From assembly GCF_000518265.1 (NCBI RefSeq), contig NZ_KI912410.1, positions 848,774 to 912,773 on the forward strand: a stretch of 64,000 nucleotides of DNA. Reading direction: 5' to 3'. Below, piece by piece: positions 8,502 through 16,811 of the stretch (within the stretch, counting starts at the first letter, position 1; each line of letters opens with the position of its first letter). A program made the translations under genes and the position numbers. The notes beneath the pieces are model-generated. The model was not told where the DNA came from, ran no database searches, and saw nothing but the letters and a program-made list of their open reading frames with translations. The DNA is from Actinomadura oligospora ATCC 43269 (GTDB lineage Bacteria > Actinomycetota > Actinomycetes > Streptosporangiales > Streptosporangiaceae).

Positions 8502-10424
8502 TCAGCAGTAGCTGACGGCGGCGGCACCGGACGGTGCGAACGCCACCTGGCCCGTCCGCGATCCAAAGCACATGTCCTCCCGGCGCACCTGCACCGTCGT
8601 GGACTGACCGGCCGCCAGCGTTCCGGAGCCGGACGCGGAGAGGCCGTTCGAGACGCCCACGACGCGCCATGACACCGACCCGCCGGTCGCCGTCACGACG
8701 ATCGGGCAGCTGCTGCCGAAGCCGATGCTGCATCCGGTCACCGACAGCGTCCCCGGACGCGGCGGACGCGACGAAGGCGGCGTCGTGGAGCGCTTCGGGG
8801 GCGGCGTGTGGGAGTGCTTCGGCGAGGACGTCGGCGACGACGGTGTCTCGGACGGCGTGCGCGTCGGCGACGCCGTCCCCTTCTTCGGGCGCAGCGTCGG
8901 CGTTCCCGAGGGCGATCCCGCACCCGTCATGGACGGTTCCACGACGCTCTCGGACGGCGTGGGCCTGGCCGGGTGCCCGCCCTTCGCGGCGGACGACCCG
9001 CCGCCTCCGCCGCCGCCAGCGAACGCCGCCACCGAAGCGCCGAGGATCGCCACGGCGGCCACGCCGCCCGCCCCGGCGAGGACGGCCCGCTTGCGTCCGC
9101 GCGCGCTGCGCAGCTCACCGGCGACCCAGCGGTCCCCGTCCTCGGGGATGCGGCCGGAGCGCCGCGGCTGCAGCTGCTCCCCGCCGTCCGCGTCGCCGCC
9201 GTCGGACGACGCGTCCCGCGAGTGGCGTCCACCGCCTCCGCCCGCAGGCCCGCGTCCGCGCTCGCCTGCCGGTCCGCGTCCGCGTGACAGGCCGCCTGCG
9301 GGCGCGTGGCCCGCGGCGTCCTGGCCGGGGACGGCGTCGAAGGTGAGCGTCGTGTCCGGCGCTCCCGAGCCGATCACGTCGGCGGCGGGACGTGCGGTGT
9401 CGGGCGCGGTCGCCTCGGCGTTCCAGCTCGGTGTCCGGTCGAGGTCCTCCCGCGGGGCCTCGGCGGGCGACTCCCACCCGGGCCCGCCGCCGGCGTGCGC
9501 GGCCGGGGCGGGCGGGCGCGCGTCGTTGGCGCGGGCCCGGCGGCCCCGCTTGGAGCGGCGCGGGCTGTACGGGGTGGGCCAGCCGTCGGGGTCCAGCGGC
9601 TCGGAGAGCGCGGCGGCGGAGCGGCGGGCCTCGGCGCGGCCGGGGGAGGCGGCGGCGTTGAGGATGTCCAGACGCAGGTCGGCCGGGATCGCGGCGATCG
9701 GCATGTAGCCGAGGATCTGGTCGGACGGGAGGTCCGGCACCGACTGGGCGGCGCACACCCGGCAGGACGCGACGTGCTCGCTGAGCGCGCGGGCCTGCGG
9801 CGGCGCGGGCGGCCACGTCCGCGGGAGCAGGGCGGCGAGGTCGGCGCAGTCGCGGGAGTGGCGGCGCGCGACCAGCGCGGCCCGCAGGCCGCTCGCGAGC
9901 GCGGCGCGGGCCTCGCGGAGGGCGGCGTCCGCCTCGTCCGGGGCCCTCCCGAAGACCTTGGCGAGGTCGGGGGCGGTCAGCCCGTGCCGGACGGCCAGGT
10001 CGAGCATCTCGCGCCGGGGGCCGTCCAGCGCGCCGAGGGCCGCGTGCGCGAGCTCGCGCCGTTCGAGCAGCCGCCCGCGCTCCTGCCGGGACATCTCGTC
10101 CGCGCCCGCCTCGGGGGCCTCCTGGCCCGTGCTGCGGGTGGGGTCCTCGCGGCGGCGCAGGCTCTCCTTGCGCGCGATCGCGTAGAGCCAGCCGCGCAGC
10201 CGCTGGGGCTCGCGCAGCGCGTCGACGTGCTCGCGCGCCGCGAACAGGCAGTGGCGCAGCGCGCCCGCCGCCTCGACACGGTCGCGCAGCAGCCCGTGGC
10301 AGTAGTCGAACAGGGACGGCGCGAAGGTGTCGTACACCTCGCTGAGCGCTATGACGTCGCCCGTGCGCAGCGCTTCCACGAGCCGGGCGTCGTCGCTCGC
10401 ACCGGGCACGGCCCGACCGGTCAC
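8502..10424 (-). CDS. ECF sigma factor fused to zinc-finger anti-sigma motif, TM helix and extracytoplasmic domain (copy 1)
   Basis: A 640-residue fusion. Sigma-70 region 2 lies at about 14-92 (LFDYCHGLL, LRGWLYAIARKESLRR) and a region-4-like helix-turn-helix at about 124-180. A zinc-binding anti-sigma motif follows: Cys193, then His217-x3-Cys221-x2-Cys224. A disordered Pro/Ala/Gly stretch leads to one membrane helix at about 446-470. The rest would be outside: a Ser/Thr/Pro stalk, then a small domain from about 560 with four cysteines (565, 573, 619, 640). The GTG start has GGGAGG six bases upstream. A similar paralogue lies directly upstream. This matches membrane-tethered ECF groups such as ECF52, where the C-terminus is thought to hold the sigma factor at the membrane. 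Confidence 0.9.
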   Translation of the reverse strand: MTGRAVPGASDDARLVEALRTGDVIALSEVYDTFAPSLFDYCHGLLRDRVEAAGALRHCLFAAREHVDALREPQRLRGWLYAIARKESLRRREDPTRSTGQEAPEAGADEMSRQERGRLLERRELAHAALGALDGPRREMLDLAVRHGLTAPDLAKVFGRAPDEADAALREARAALASGLRAALVARRHSRDCADLAALLPRTWPPAPPQARALSEHVASCRVCAAQSVPDLPSDQILGYMPIAAIPADLRLDILNAAASPGRAEARRSAAALSEPLDPDGWPTPYSPRRSKRGRRARANDARPPAPAAHAGGGPGWESPAEAPREDLDRTPSWNAEATAPDTARPAADVIGSGAPDTTLTFDAVPGQDAAGHAPAGGLSRGRGPAGERGRGPAGGGGGRHSRDASSDGGDADGGEQLQPRRSGRIPEDGDRWVAGELRSARGRKRAVLAGAGGVAAVAILGASVAAFAGGGGGGGSSAAKGGHPARPTPSESVVEPSMTGAGSPSGTPTLRPKKGTASPTRTPSETPSSPTSSPKHSHTPPPKRSTTPPSSRPPRPGTLSVTGCSIGFGSSCPIVVTATGGSVSWRVVGVSNGLSASGSGTLAAGQSTTVQVRREDMCFGSRTGQVAFAPSGAAAVSYC

Positions 10425-10788
10425 GTGGTGCCTCCCGGATGAGATGAGTGCGCGGTCACTTCCCGCGGCGGTCGTTCCGCGGCGTCGCTTCCCGCGGTGG
10501 TCACTTCCCGCGCCGGTCCGACGGCGGACCGGCTGCCTGGTTGACCGATCTTGCCACCGCTCGCCGTCCGATTGGCGCCATGCCGGATTTCGGACGGCCG
10601 AGACCTGCGGATCCGCGGACGCGCGCGCCCGCTGACCATCGCGTTTATCGCACTGTGAGGAAAATCTCCTTTTGGCCCCGGATGCCCTCCGGGGCTCGAC
10701 GGTGCGTCGTGGTCCTCGCGCCGAGCGTGATCATCCCGCTCACGCGATCACACCCGGATGATCACTCCGGGGGATCACCGCGGGGCCG
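10425..10788. other. Intergenic region between the paired ECF genes
   Basis: No gene seen in 364 bp. It should carry the promoter of the downstream ECF gene. GGTCACTTCCCGCG recurs at about 10453 and 10499 with related GCTTCCCGCGG copies between. An A/T-richer patch at 10640-10675 contains, on the minus strand, GGAGATTTTCC, slightly like GGAAATTTC upstream of the other ECF gene. Confidence 0.5.
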
Positions 10789-12363
10789 CTACGGGCACGT
10801 CCAGGAGACCGCGACGCCGCCGCCGGGGGAGAACGAGACCGTGCCGGAACCGCTCTCGTCGCAGGCGGCCAGCGTGATCGTCGCGTGCCCCGTGCCACCT
10901 GAGCGGAGCGTGCCGCCGCCCTGGGCCACGAGCGGCGACCTCGCGCCGACGCTCCATGTCACCGGGCCTCCGACGGCCACGACGGTGATCCCGCAGGATG
11001 TGTTCTGCGCCGACAGCGCGCAGCTGCCCGGGGAGACGGCGAGCCGTCCGGCGGGGGCCGTGTGCGTCGGCCCGGACGGCGTCGTCGGACGCGTCGGGGC
11101 CGGACGCGGCGAGTGGCGGGACGGACTCGGGGAGCGCGGGGACGGCGAGGCGGACGACGTGGTCGGCGAGGGCGACGCGCTCTTGGTGGGGGACGGGGTT
11201 TCGGTCGGGCCGGATGAGGAGGACGGCGGGTCCGACGCGTCCGGGGCGCTGCTGCCGGACGGCCGCGGTGTGCCGTTCGCGCTCGTGTTGGTGGACGAGC
11301 CGGGCATCAGGAAGAACCCGACGGCGACGATCAGGAGGACCGCCGCCGCGACGGCGAGGGCGGGCCAGAAGCGCGGGGACGACCGTCGCGGCTCGTCGTC
11401 CCCACCGGAACCGGACCCCGACCCCGACCCGTCCAGGGAGAGTGGCCAGCCGTCCTCGTCGAACGGCTCGGCACGCTTGGCGGCGGCCAGCAGCCGGTCG
11501 AACCGCGCCGGATCGGACGCGGCGGACAGCACGGCCGGACGCAGGTCGGCGGGCATCAGCGCGACCGGCAGCACCTGGAGCAGGCGCGCGGTCGAGACCG
11601 TCCGGCCGCGGCGCTCACGGCAGACCGGGCACGCGTCGATGTGCCGGATCAGCCGCCGCACCACCGCCGGGGGCAGCGGGGTCTCGTCGGCGCCGTCCCC
11701 GGCGAGCGCGGCGACCTCGGGACAGTCGTCGCGCCCGGTGCGGGCGATGACGGCGACGGCGAGCGCGTCGTCCAGCCTGCCCCGCGCCCGCCGGGTCAGC
11801 TCGGCCGCGCGCGGCGCGGACAGGTCGAGGACGGCCGCGACCTCGGCGGTCTCCAGGCCGTGCCGCAGCAGCAGGTCGAGCGACTCCCGCTCGGGCCCGC
11901 GCAGGTCGCCGAGGGCGGCGTGGACGAGCCGCCGGGTCGCCAGGCGGCGGGTGCGCTCCGCCTCGTCCAGGAACACGTCCTCGACCTCGGGGGCCTCGTG
12001 CCGCTCGGCCGGACGCTGCGGATCGCGCAACCGGCGCAGGCACTCGTTCCGGACGAGCGCGTACAGCCACGCGCGGAAACTCGCCGGATCGGTGAGCCCG
12101 CTCGCGTGCGCGTAGGCGGCGAGCAACGCCGCGTGCAACGCGCGGGCGGCCTGGTCCTGGTCGCGCAGCAGGGCGTGGCAGTAGTCGAACAGGCGGGCGG
12201 CGTAGGCGTCCACCAGGCGCGCGAGGGCGTCGGTGTCGGCCGCCTGGAACGGCGCGGTCGCGTCGCCGGGCGGCGGCCCGGACAGGACGTGCGCCCCCGA
12301 TCTGGCCAGGGAACGCGCCAGTCGTTCGTCGTCCTGGTGATCGAGCGTGGGCCAACCGGACAC
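10789..12363 (-). CDS. ECF sigma factor fused to zinc-finger anti-sigma motif, TM helix and extracytoplasmic domain (copy 2)
   Basis: A 524-residue paralogue of the next gene with the same order of parts. Sigma region 2 lies at about 45-118 (LFDYCHALLRD, FRAWLYALVRNECLRR) and region 4 at about 145-200. A putative zinc site is Cys214 plus His241-x3-Cys245-x2-Cys248. The membrane helix spans about 332-354 (WPALAVAAAVLLIVAVGFFL). A Ser/Pro/Thr stalk follows, then a terminal domain with four cysteines and Gly/Val-rich strands. The GTG start at 12363 is chosen for GGGAGGA six bases upstream; the frame stays open further upstream but with shadow-like composition. Signal and target promoters are unknown. 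Confidence 0.9.
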   Translation of the reverse strand: MSGWPTLDHQDDERLARSLARSGAHVLSGPPPGDATAPFQAADTDALARLVDAYAARLFDYCHALLRDQDQAARALHAALLAAYAHASGLTDPASFRAWLYALVRNECLRRLRDPQRPAERHEAPEVEDVFLDEAERTRRLATRRLVHAALGDLRGPERESLDLLLRHGLETAEVAAVLDLSAPRAAELTRRARGRLDDALAVAVIARTGRDDCPEVAALAGDGADETPLPPAVVRRLIRHIDACPVCRERRGRTVSTARLLQVLPVALMPADLRPAVLSAASDPARFDRLLAAAKRAEPFDEDGWPLSLDGSGSGSGSGGDDEPRRSSPRFWPALAVAAAVLLIVAVGFFLMPGSSTNTSANGTPRPSGSSAPDASDPPSSSSGPTETPSPTKSASPSPTTSSASPSPRSPSPSRHSPRPAPTRPTTPSGPTHTAPAGRLAVSPGSCALSAQNTSCGITVVAVGGPVTWSVGARSPLVAQGGGTLRSGGTGHATITLAACDESGSGTVSFSPGGGVAVSWTCP

Positions 12364-12568
12364 GAGGTCCTCCCGCAGGCTGGGCACAGGGGATTCGAGG
12401 GAGCGCGCTCGCAGCCTGGCGCGGAAACCGGGGCGGCGCGCGGGAGATGCCGCGCGCGGGGGGTGCCGCCGGGGCCGCCGGATCGCTCGGCGGAGCGGTG
12501 ATGCCTGGGACGGGCGGAGGTCGGACGACCCCGGGGAAGGCCCGCCGGAAGAAGAGGCGTGGAAGATG

Positions 12569-12609
12569 TGTGGAGGCCCGACGGCCCCGCTCCCCGTCGG
12601 GCCTCCACA
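12569..12609. other. 16-bp hairpin in the gap upstream of ECF copy 2
   Basis: Arms 12569-12584 and 12594-12609 are perfect complements around a 9-base loop. There is no T-run on either side. It lies in a 478-bp gene-free gap (12364-12841) and may be in the leader of the ECF gene. A TTGACA at 12638-12643 on the plus strand has no gene to serve. Confidence 0.55.
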
Positions 12610-12771
12610 GAGAAAGACGGCCCACTCCGCCGTCCGGTTGACACGGGTTGCCAGAGAAATTTCCGTGATTTCGGGTGACGTCCCGTGCTCCGTCCGTGAC
12701 GAGCGCGAACACGGGACAGAAGGAACAGAACGGCAGGAACAGGACCTCGGGAGGTGGGTGCCGGGAACGGA

Positions 12772-12805
12772 ACGGCCCCGCCGAGGTCGAACTCGGCGGG
12801 GCCGT
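12772..12805 (-). terminator. Terminator of the solute-binding/VWA gene
   Basis: Perfect 14-bp stem (12772-12785 with 12792-12805) and 6-nt loop, 37 bases after the stop of the minus-strand gene, followed by a weakly T-rich stretch. Confidence 0.75.
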
Positions 12806-12841
12806 CCGGGCCGTCCGGAGCGTGGGACTACCGGTGGGCGC

Positions 12842-15322
12842 TCACTGCTTGATGCGGCGGGAGAGCATGGCCAGGAAGATGCGGCTGATCTCCTGCGGGG
12901 TCTTGGCGACCTCGACGTCACCGCCGGTGAGCTGCGCGATCTGCTTCAGCTCGGCCGGGTTGGTGTCCGGGCCGAAGCCGATCATGTTGACCTGGATCGG
13001 CTTGTTCGGGTCCTTCTCCGACCTCAGCTTGGCGAGCGTCTCCTTCAGCGTCGGGCCGTTCTTGTCGTCGTTGGTGCCGTCGGTGAGCAGCACGATCGAC
13101 GTCCCGAACTCCGGCTTGTACGTCCGCTTCATGTACTTGTACGCCGCGAGGACGGACCGGTAGATGCCCGTGTCGCCGTCCGGCTTCGGCTTCATCTGCT
13201 GGAACTGCGACAGGATCGTCGTCCGCCGGGTGCTGGACCCGATCCGCTCGCCCAGCGGGCCGACCGACACGGCCTCCTTGTACGGGACGCCGCCGGCGCC
13301 CATGTTCGTGGAGAACAGCCAGACGCCGAGCTCGGTGTCGTTCGACATCATGCTCAGCCCGCCCTGCGCGACCTGCTGGATCGCCTGGAGCCGGTTGGTG
13401 TTCGGCGCGACCGGCGCGACCATCGAGCCGGACACGTCGATCAGGGTGAGCATCCGCAGGCCGAGCGACAGCTTGGACCACGCCTGCATGACCTCGCCGA
13501 CGTCCCCGGACTTCGGCGCGGGGAGCTGCCGCACGCGGCCCGCGTTCACGCCGAGCTTCGGGGAGAACGAGGACGGCGCCTTGCCGTCGGCCGACCGGAA
13601 CCCGAGGTCCCGCACGTCCGACCGGGTGGCGTCGGTGTTCATCGCCTGCTCGAGCAGCCCCGCGGCCTTCTGCCGGTCGGTGTCGGCGGTCGTGACCGTG
13701 AACGGGTAGTCGAACATCAGCGTGCCGTCGTCAGGGTAGAGCGCCTGCGCGGGCTCGGCCGGGCCGGTCCTGTTGTACTTGAACACCGCCTGCTCGGACG
13801 ACAGCGCGACCGGCTGGCGGGCGCGCTGCCCCTTGTGGAACTGCTTGAACTGGTCGTCCACGGTCGGGACGGTGCTCTCCCGGACGGTCCGGACGATCCC
13901 GGTGAAGATCGAGTCCTTGTTGGTGTCGCTGGCCAGCAGGATGTTGGTGACCATCAGCGCCGCCATGCCCGCGCCGTTGCGTCCCGGGTCGGGGACGAGC
14001 AGCCGGATCATGTCCGGCGGGATCATCTGGTTCTTGGTGACGCCGCCGCCCTGGACGCCGCCCGCCGCCTTCAGCAGGTTGTCCCACGACGGCGAGGCCG
14101 TGACGCCCTGCTTCTTCAGCGTCGAGGCCAGCGTTCCGGGCAGGCCGATCACCAGCGGGCTGGTCGCGACCGAGGTCTTGGTCGGCTGGATGGTCGCGCC
14201 GCCGCCCTTGGAGTTGCTGCGCACCAGCGACGTCCACAGTGAGGAGTCGGGGATCCACACGTCCGGACGCTGGTCGCCGCCCTGGTCCACGGCCGTCCCG
14301 GACAGGACGGTGGACACCTCGTACGGCTGGCTGCGGGTGACCGTCGCCTTGACGCACTTCCCGCCGACCTTGCGCCGGTCGTCGTTGAAGCGTCCGGCGG
14401 CCTTGGTCACCGCGGGCTCGATGTCGGGGGACGCGGCGACCTTGAGGCTGATCGCGTTGCCGCCCGAGCAGCCGCCGCCGCTCTCGGCGAACGCGTACAC
14501 GCCGACGCCGAGCAGCAGCGCCAGGCCGATCGCGCCCGCCATCGGGCCGATCAGCGTGGACAGGCTGCGCTTGCGCCTGCGGCGTCCGGACTCGTAGCCG
14601 CCCGTCCCGTCCCCGGAACCGCCGCCGTAACCACCCGAACCACCGGAACCGCCGGACGGGTTGTCGCCCGAGCCGCCGGCGCGTCCGCCGAAGAACCCGG
14701 TCGGACGGTCGTCGGGACGGCCGAGCACGTCGTCCTCGTCGCCGTAGCCCGAGTCGCCGTAGCCGGACCGGAGGGGGCCTCGACGGGGAGCGCCCTCCTG
14801 TCCGTACCGCGCCTCACCCGGGCCTTCCTGCCCGTAGCGCGCCTCGCCCGAGCCCTCCGGGCCGGTGGCCGCGCCGTAGTGTCCGCTGCCGTACTCGTCC
14901 GCCGCCGGGGCCTGCCGTCCGAGGCCGTAGCCGCCCGCGTCGGACGCGCCGGAGAACCCGCCCGCCCCGCCGTAGGTCTGCTGCGGCCCGGACTCACGCT
15001 GCGAGAACCACTCGGGCGACTCGGAACCCGCGCCACCGGGACCGGCCGGGTACCCGCCCTGCCCCGCGTTCGGGGACGGGCTCGACGGATAGGCCCCCTG
15101 CCCCTGCGGCGCGGACGGCCCGAACAGGTATCCGCCGGAATCGCCGGGCGGCTGCGGAGGTTGCTGGGGCTGCCGAGGCCCGTCCGGGGCGCCGCCCCGG
15201 GGGCCGAACCAGTCGGAGGACGCCCGGCCCTCGTCGGCAGGGCCGTGGGGCGGCCGGGCGTCGTCGCGCCCGCCGTCACCCGGCGTCCCTTCCGGGAGGT
15301 CATTGCGATGACGTCCGTTCAC
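12842..15322 (-). CDS. Membrane-anchored solute-binding and VWA domain protein
   Basis: An 826-residue protein. The first 245 residues are disordered and rich in Gly, Pro, Gln and Tyr, with a repeated EARYGQEG element. An RRRRKR cluster precedes one membrane helix at about 258-280, placing the rest outside. Residues about 290-600 resemble an extracellular solute-binding domain. A von Willebrand A domain starts near 620, with MIDAS motif DVSGS and later LLTDGTND. Actinomycetes carry conserved proteins of this pattern, but the role is unknown; adhesion or metal-dependent surface binding is plausible. The GTG start (VNGRHR) has CGAGGA upstream and a sigma-70-like promoter 43-71 bases before it. 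Confidence 0.88.
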   Translation of the reverse strand: MNGRHRNDLPEGTPGDGGRDDARPPHGPADEGRASSDWFGPRGGAPDGPRQPQQPPQPPGDSGGYLFGPSAPQGQGAYPSSPSPNAGQGGYPAGPGGAGSESPEWFSQRESGPQQTYGGAGGFSGASDAGGYGLGRQAPAADEYGSGHYGAATGPEGSGEARYGQEGPGEARYGQEGAPRRGPLRSGYGDSGYGDEDDVLGRPDDRPTGFFGGRAGGSGDNPSGGSGGSGGYGGGSGDGTGGYESGRRRRKRSLSTLIGPMAGAIGLALLLGVGVYAFAESGGGCSGGNAISLKVAASPDIEPAVTKAAGRFNDDRRKVGGKCVKATVTRSQPYEVSTVLSGTAVDQGGDQRPDVWIPDSSLWTSLVRSNSKGGGATIQPTKTSVATSPLVIGLPGTLASTLKKQGVTASPSWDNLLKAAGGVQGGGVTKNQMIPPDMIRLLVPDPGRNGAGMAALMVTNILLASDTNKDSIFTGIVRTVRESTVPTVDDQFKQFHKGQRARQPVALSSEQAVFKYNRTGPAEPAQALYPDDGTLMFDYPFTVTTADTDRQKAAGLLEQAMNTDATRSDVRDLGFRSADGKAPSSFSPKLGVNAGRVRQLPAPKSGDVGEVMQAWSKLSLGLRMLTLIDVSGSMVAPVAPNTNRLQAIQQVAQGGLSMMSNDTELGVWLFSTNMGAGGVPYKEAVSVGPLGERIGSSTRRTTILSQFQQMKPKPDGDTGIYRSVLAAYKYMKRTYKPEFGTSIVLLTDGTNDDKNGPTLKETLAKLRSEKDPNKPIQVNMIGFGPDTNPAELKQIAQLTGGDVEVAKTPQEISRIFLAMLSRRIKQ

Positions 15323-15364
15323 GGCTGTCCTCGTTTCAGCAGAAACCCGTCGATGTTCCACGGC

Positions 15365-15393
15365 ACTGTAGTAGTACGGCCCAGAGGTTACAA
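15365..15393 (-). promoter_or_regulatory. Predicted sigma-70-type promoter of the VWA gene
   Basis: On the minus strand TTGTAA (15393-15388) and TACAGT (15370-15365) are 17 bases apart, in an unusually A/T-rich patch, and would give a leader of about 35 nt. Confidence 0.6.
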
Positions 15394-15411
15394 AGACCTC
15401 CAAAAACGATA

Positions 15412-15437
15412 ATGACGCAGGTCATGAGCATATGACC
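15412..15437. promoter_or_regulatory. Overlapping ATGAC/GTCAT palindromes
   Basis: ATGAC-GCAG-GTCAT (15412-15425) overlaps GGTCAT-GAGCAT-ATGACC (15420-15437). They lie just upstream of the predicted VWA promoter, a good position for a dimeric regulator. No binding protein can be named. The 15323-15684 gap holds no gene. Confidence 0.45.
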
Positions 15438-15684
15438 CCTTGATTCATGGCTTCGCGTGGGGCGGCGGCGGGCCCTCCGGGAGGCGCGGAGCGGCGGTGC
15501 GGCGGGGCTTTCGGGGCCCTCGCGGAGAGTCTGCCGGGAGGCTCGGACGGCGCGTCCGGCGGCTCGGGCAGAGGGCCCGGCGGAGGGGCAACTCTCGTCC
15601 GCGCCCGTTCGTCCCAGAGGATGAAGACCGGAACGGCTTCACATGGCGGGGCTCGCCGGGGGCCGCGCGACCGGGGGAGCGGGT

Positions 15685-16794
15685 GTGAGCGAGACCAGCG
15701 GCGACGACACGACCGACCGTCCGGCGGGGCAGATCCCACTGCCCGCCCTGACCGGCGAGGACGACCCGTCCGGACGGAGCGCTCCGGCGACCGGCGGGAG
15801 GAAGCGGCGCGGACGGGCCTGGCGGAGCTGGGTGGCGTGGGGCGGGGTGGCCGCCTGGGGCACGTTCGCGCTGCTCCGCTGGGTGGACGGCGACCGGATC
15901 CCGGGCCTCGGCGTGCTCACCGCGCCCGCGCTGGCCGTGACGCCGTACGTCGCCGCGACCGCGCCGATCCCGGTCGTCGCGGCGCTCGTCCTGCGGCGTC
16001 CGCGCGCCGCGATCGCCGCCGGGCTGGTCACCGCCGGGCTGGCCGCGGCCGTCCTGCCACGCGCGATCCCCGGAGGCCAGCCCGCCGCACGCGGCCCCGA
16101 GCTGCGCGTCCTCACCGCGAACCTGAAATTCGGCTCGGCCGCTCCGGACCGCGTCGTCGACCTCGTCCGGCGGACGGACGCCGACGTCCTCAGCCTCCAG
16201 GAGTACCCGCCGGAGGCCGTCGCGAAGTTCGAGCGCGCCGGGCTGACCGGGCTCCTGCCGTACAAGGTGACCGACACGCGGTGGGGCGCGGCCGGTTCCG
16301 GCCTTTATTCGAAGTACCCCTTGCGCGCGCTGCCGTCCCTGCCGAAGACCCAGATGGCGATGCCGTCCGCCGAGTTCACCCTGCCCGGCGGACGGCGCGT
16401 CCAGATCACCGCCGTCCACCCCGTCCCGCCCATCAACGCCGAGTCGCTGGGCGACTGGAAGCGCGATCTGGGCGAACTCCCCTCCGGGACGAGCACGGCC
16501 GCCGCGTCCGCGGGCGGAGCCCCCGCGGACGGCGTGACCCGCGTCCTCGCCGGGGACTTCAACGCGACCCTCGACCACGCCACCCTCCGCCGCCTGCTCG
16601 GACGCGGCTACGCCGACGCCGCCGCCCGCACGGGCAAGGGCCTGATCCCGACGTGGGGGGTCGGCCAGGCGAGCCCGCCGCTGACCATCGACCACGTCCT
16701 GCTCGACCGGCGGTGCGCGGTCCGCGATGTTGTGGTCCTCGACCTGCCCGGCAGCGACCACCGCGCCGTCTACGCGCGCCTGCGACTCCCCTGA
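15685..16794 (+). CDS. Membrane endonuclease/exonuclease/phosphatase-fold protein
   Basis: A 369-residue protein. After a polar N-terminus, hydrophobic helices at roughly residues 40-120 (SWVAWGGVAAWGTFALL and two more) suggest membrane anchoring. The rest is an EEP-family hydrolase domain: LRVLTANLKFG supplies the catalytic Asn, LSLQEYP the metal-binding Glu, LAGDFNAT the Asp/Asn pair, and IDHVLLD plus GSDHRAV the terminal Asp and His. The active site is thus complete and probably faces outside, though whether it cuts nucleic acid, phospholipid or sugar phosphate is unknown. The GTG at 15685 has GGGGGAG six bases upstream; an ATG at 15643 would add 14 residues. Confidence 0.88.
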   Translation: MSETSGDDTTDRPAGQIPLPALTGEDDPSGRSAPATGGRKRRGRAWRSWVAWGGVAAWGTFALLRWVDGDRIPGLGVLTAPALAVTPYVAATAPIPVVAALVLRRPRAAIAAGLVTAGLAAAVLPRAIPGGQPAARGPELRVLTANLKFGSAAPDRVVDLVRRTDADVLSLQEYPPEAVAKFERAGLTGLLPYKVTDTRWGAAGSGLYSKYPLRALPSLPKTQMAMPSAEFTLPGGRRVQITAVHPVPPINAESLGDWKRDLGELPSGTSTAAASAGGAPADGVTRVLAGDFNATLDHATLRRLLGRGYADAAARTGKGLIPTWGVGQASPPLTIDHVLLDRRCAVRDVVVLDLPGSDHRAVYARLRLP

Positions 16795-16811
16795 ACAGGC
16801 ACAATAGGGGG

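Noticed and set aside
10448-12115. Plus-strand ORF opposite ECF copy 2
   Set aside because: Ser/Arg-rich shadow of the minus-strand Ser/Pro/Thr stalk with no start signal or domain.
12638-12666. TTGACA hexamer on the plus strand resembling a -35 box
   Set aside because: No good -10 box follows and there is no plus-strand gene downstream before the convergent VWA gene.
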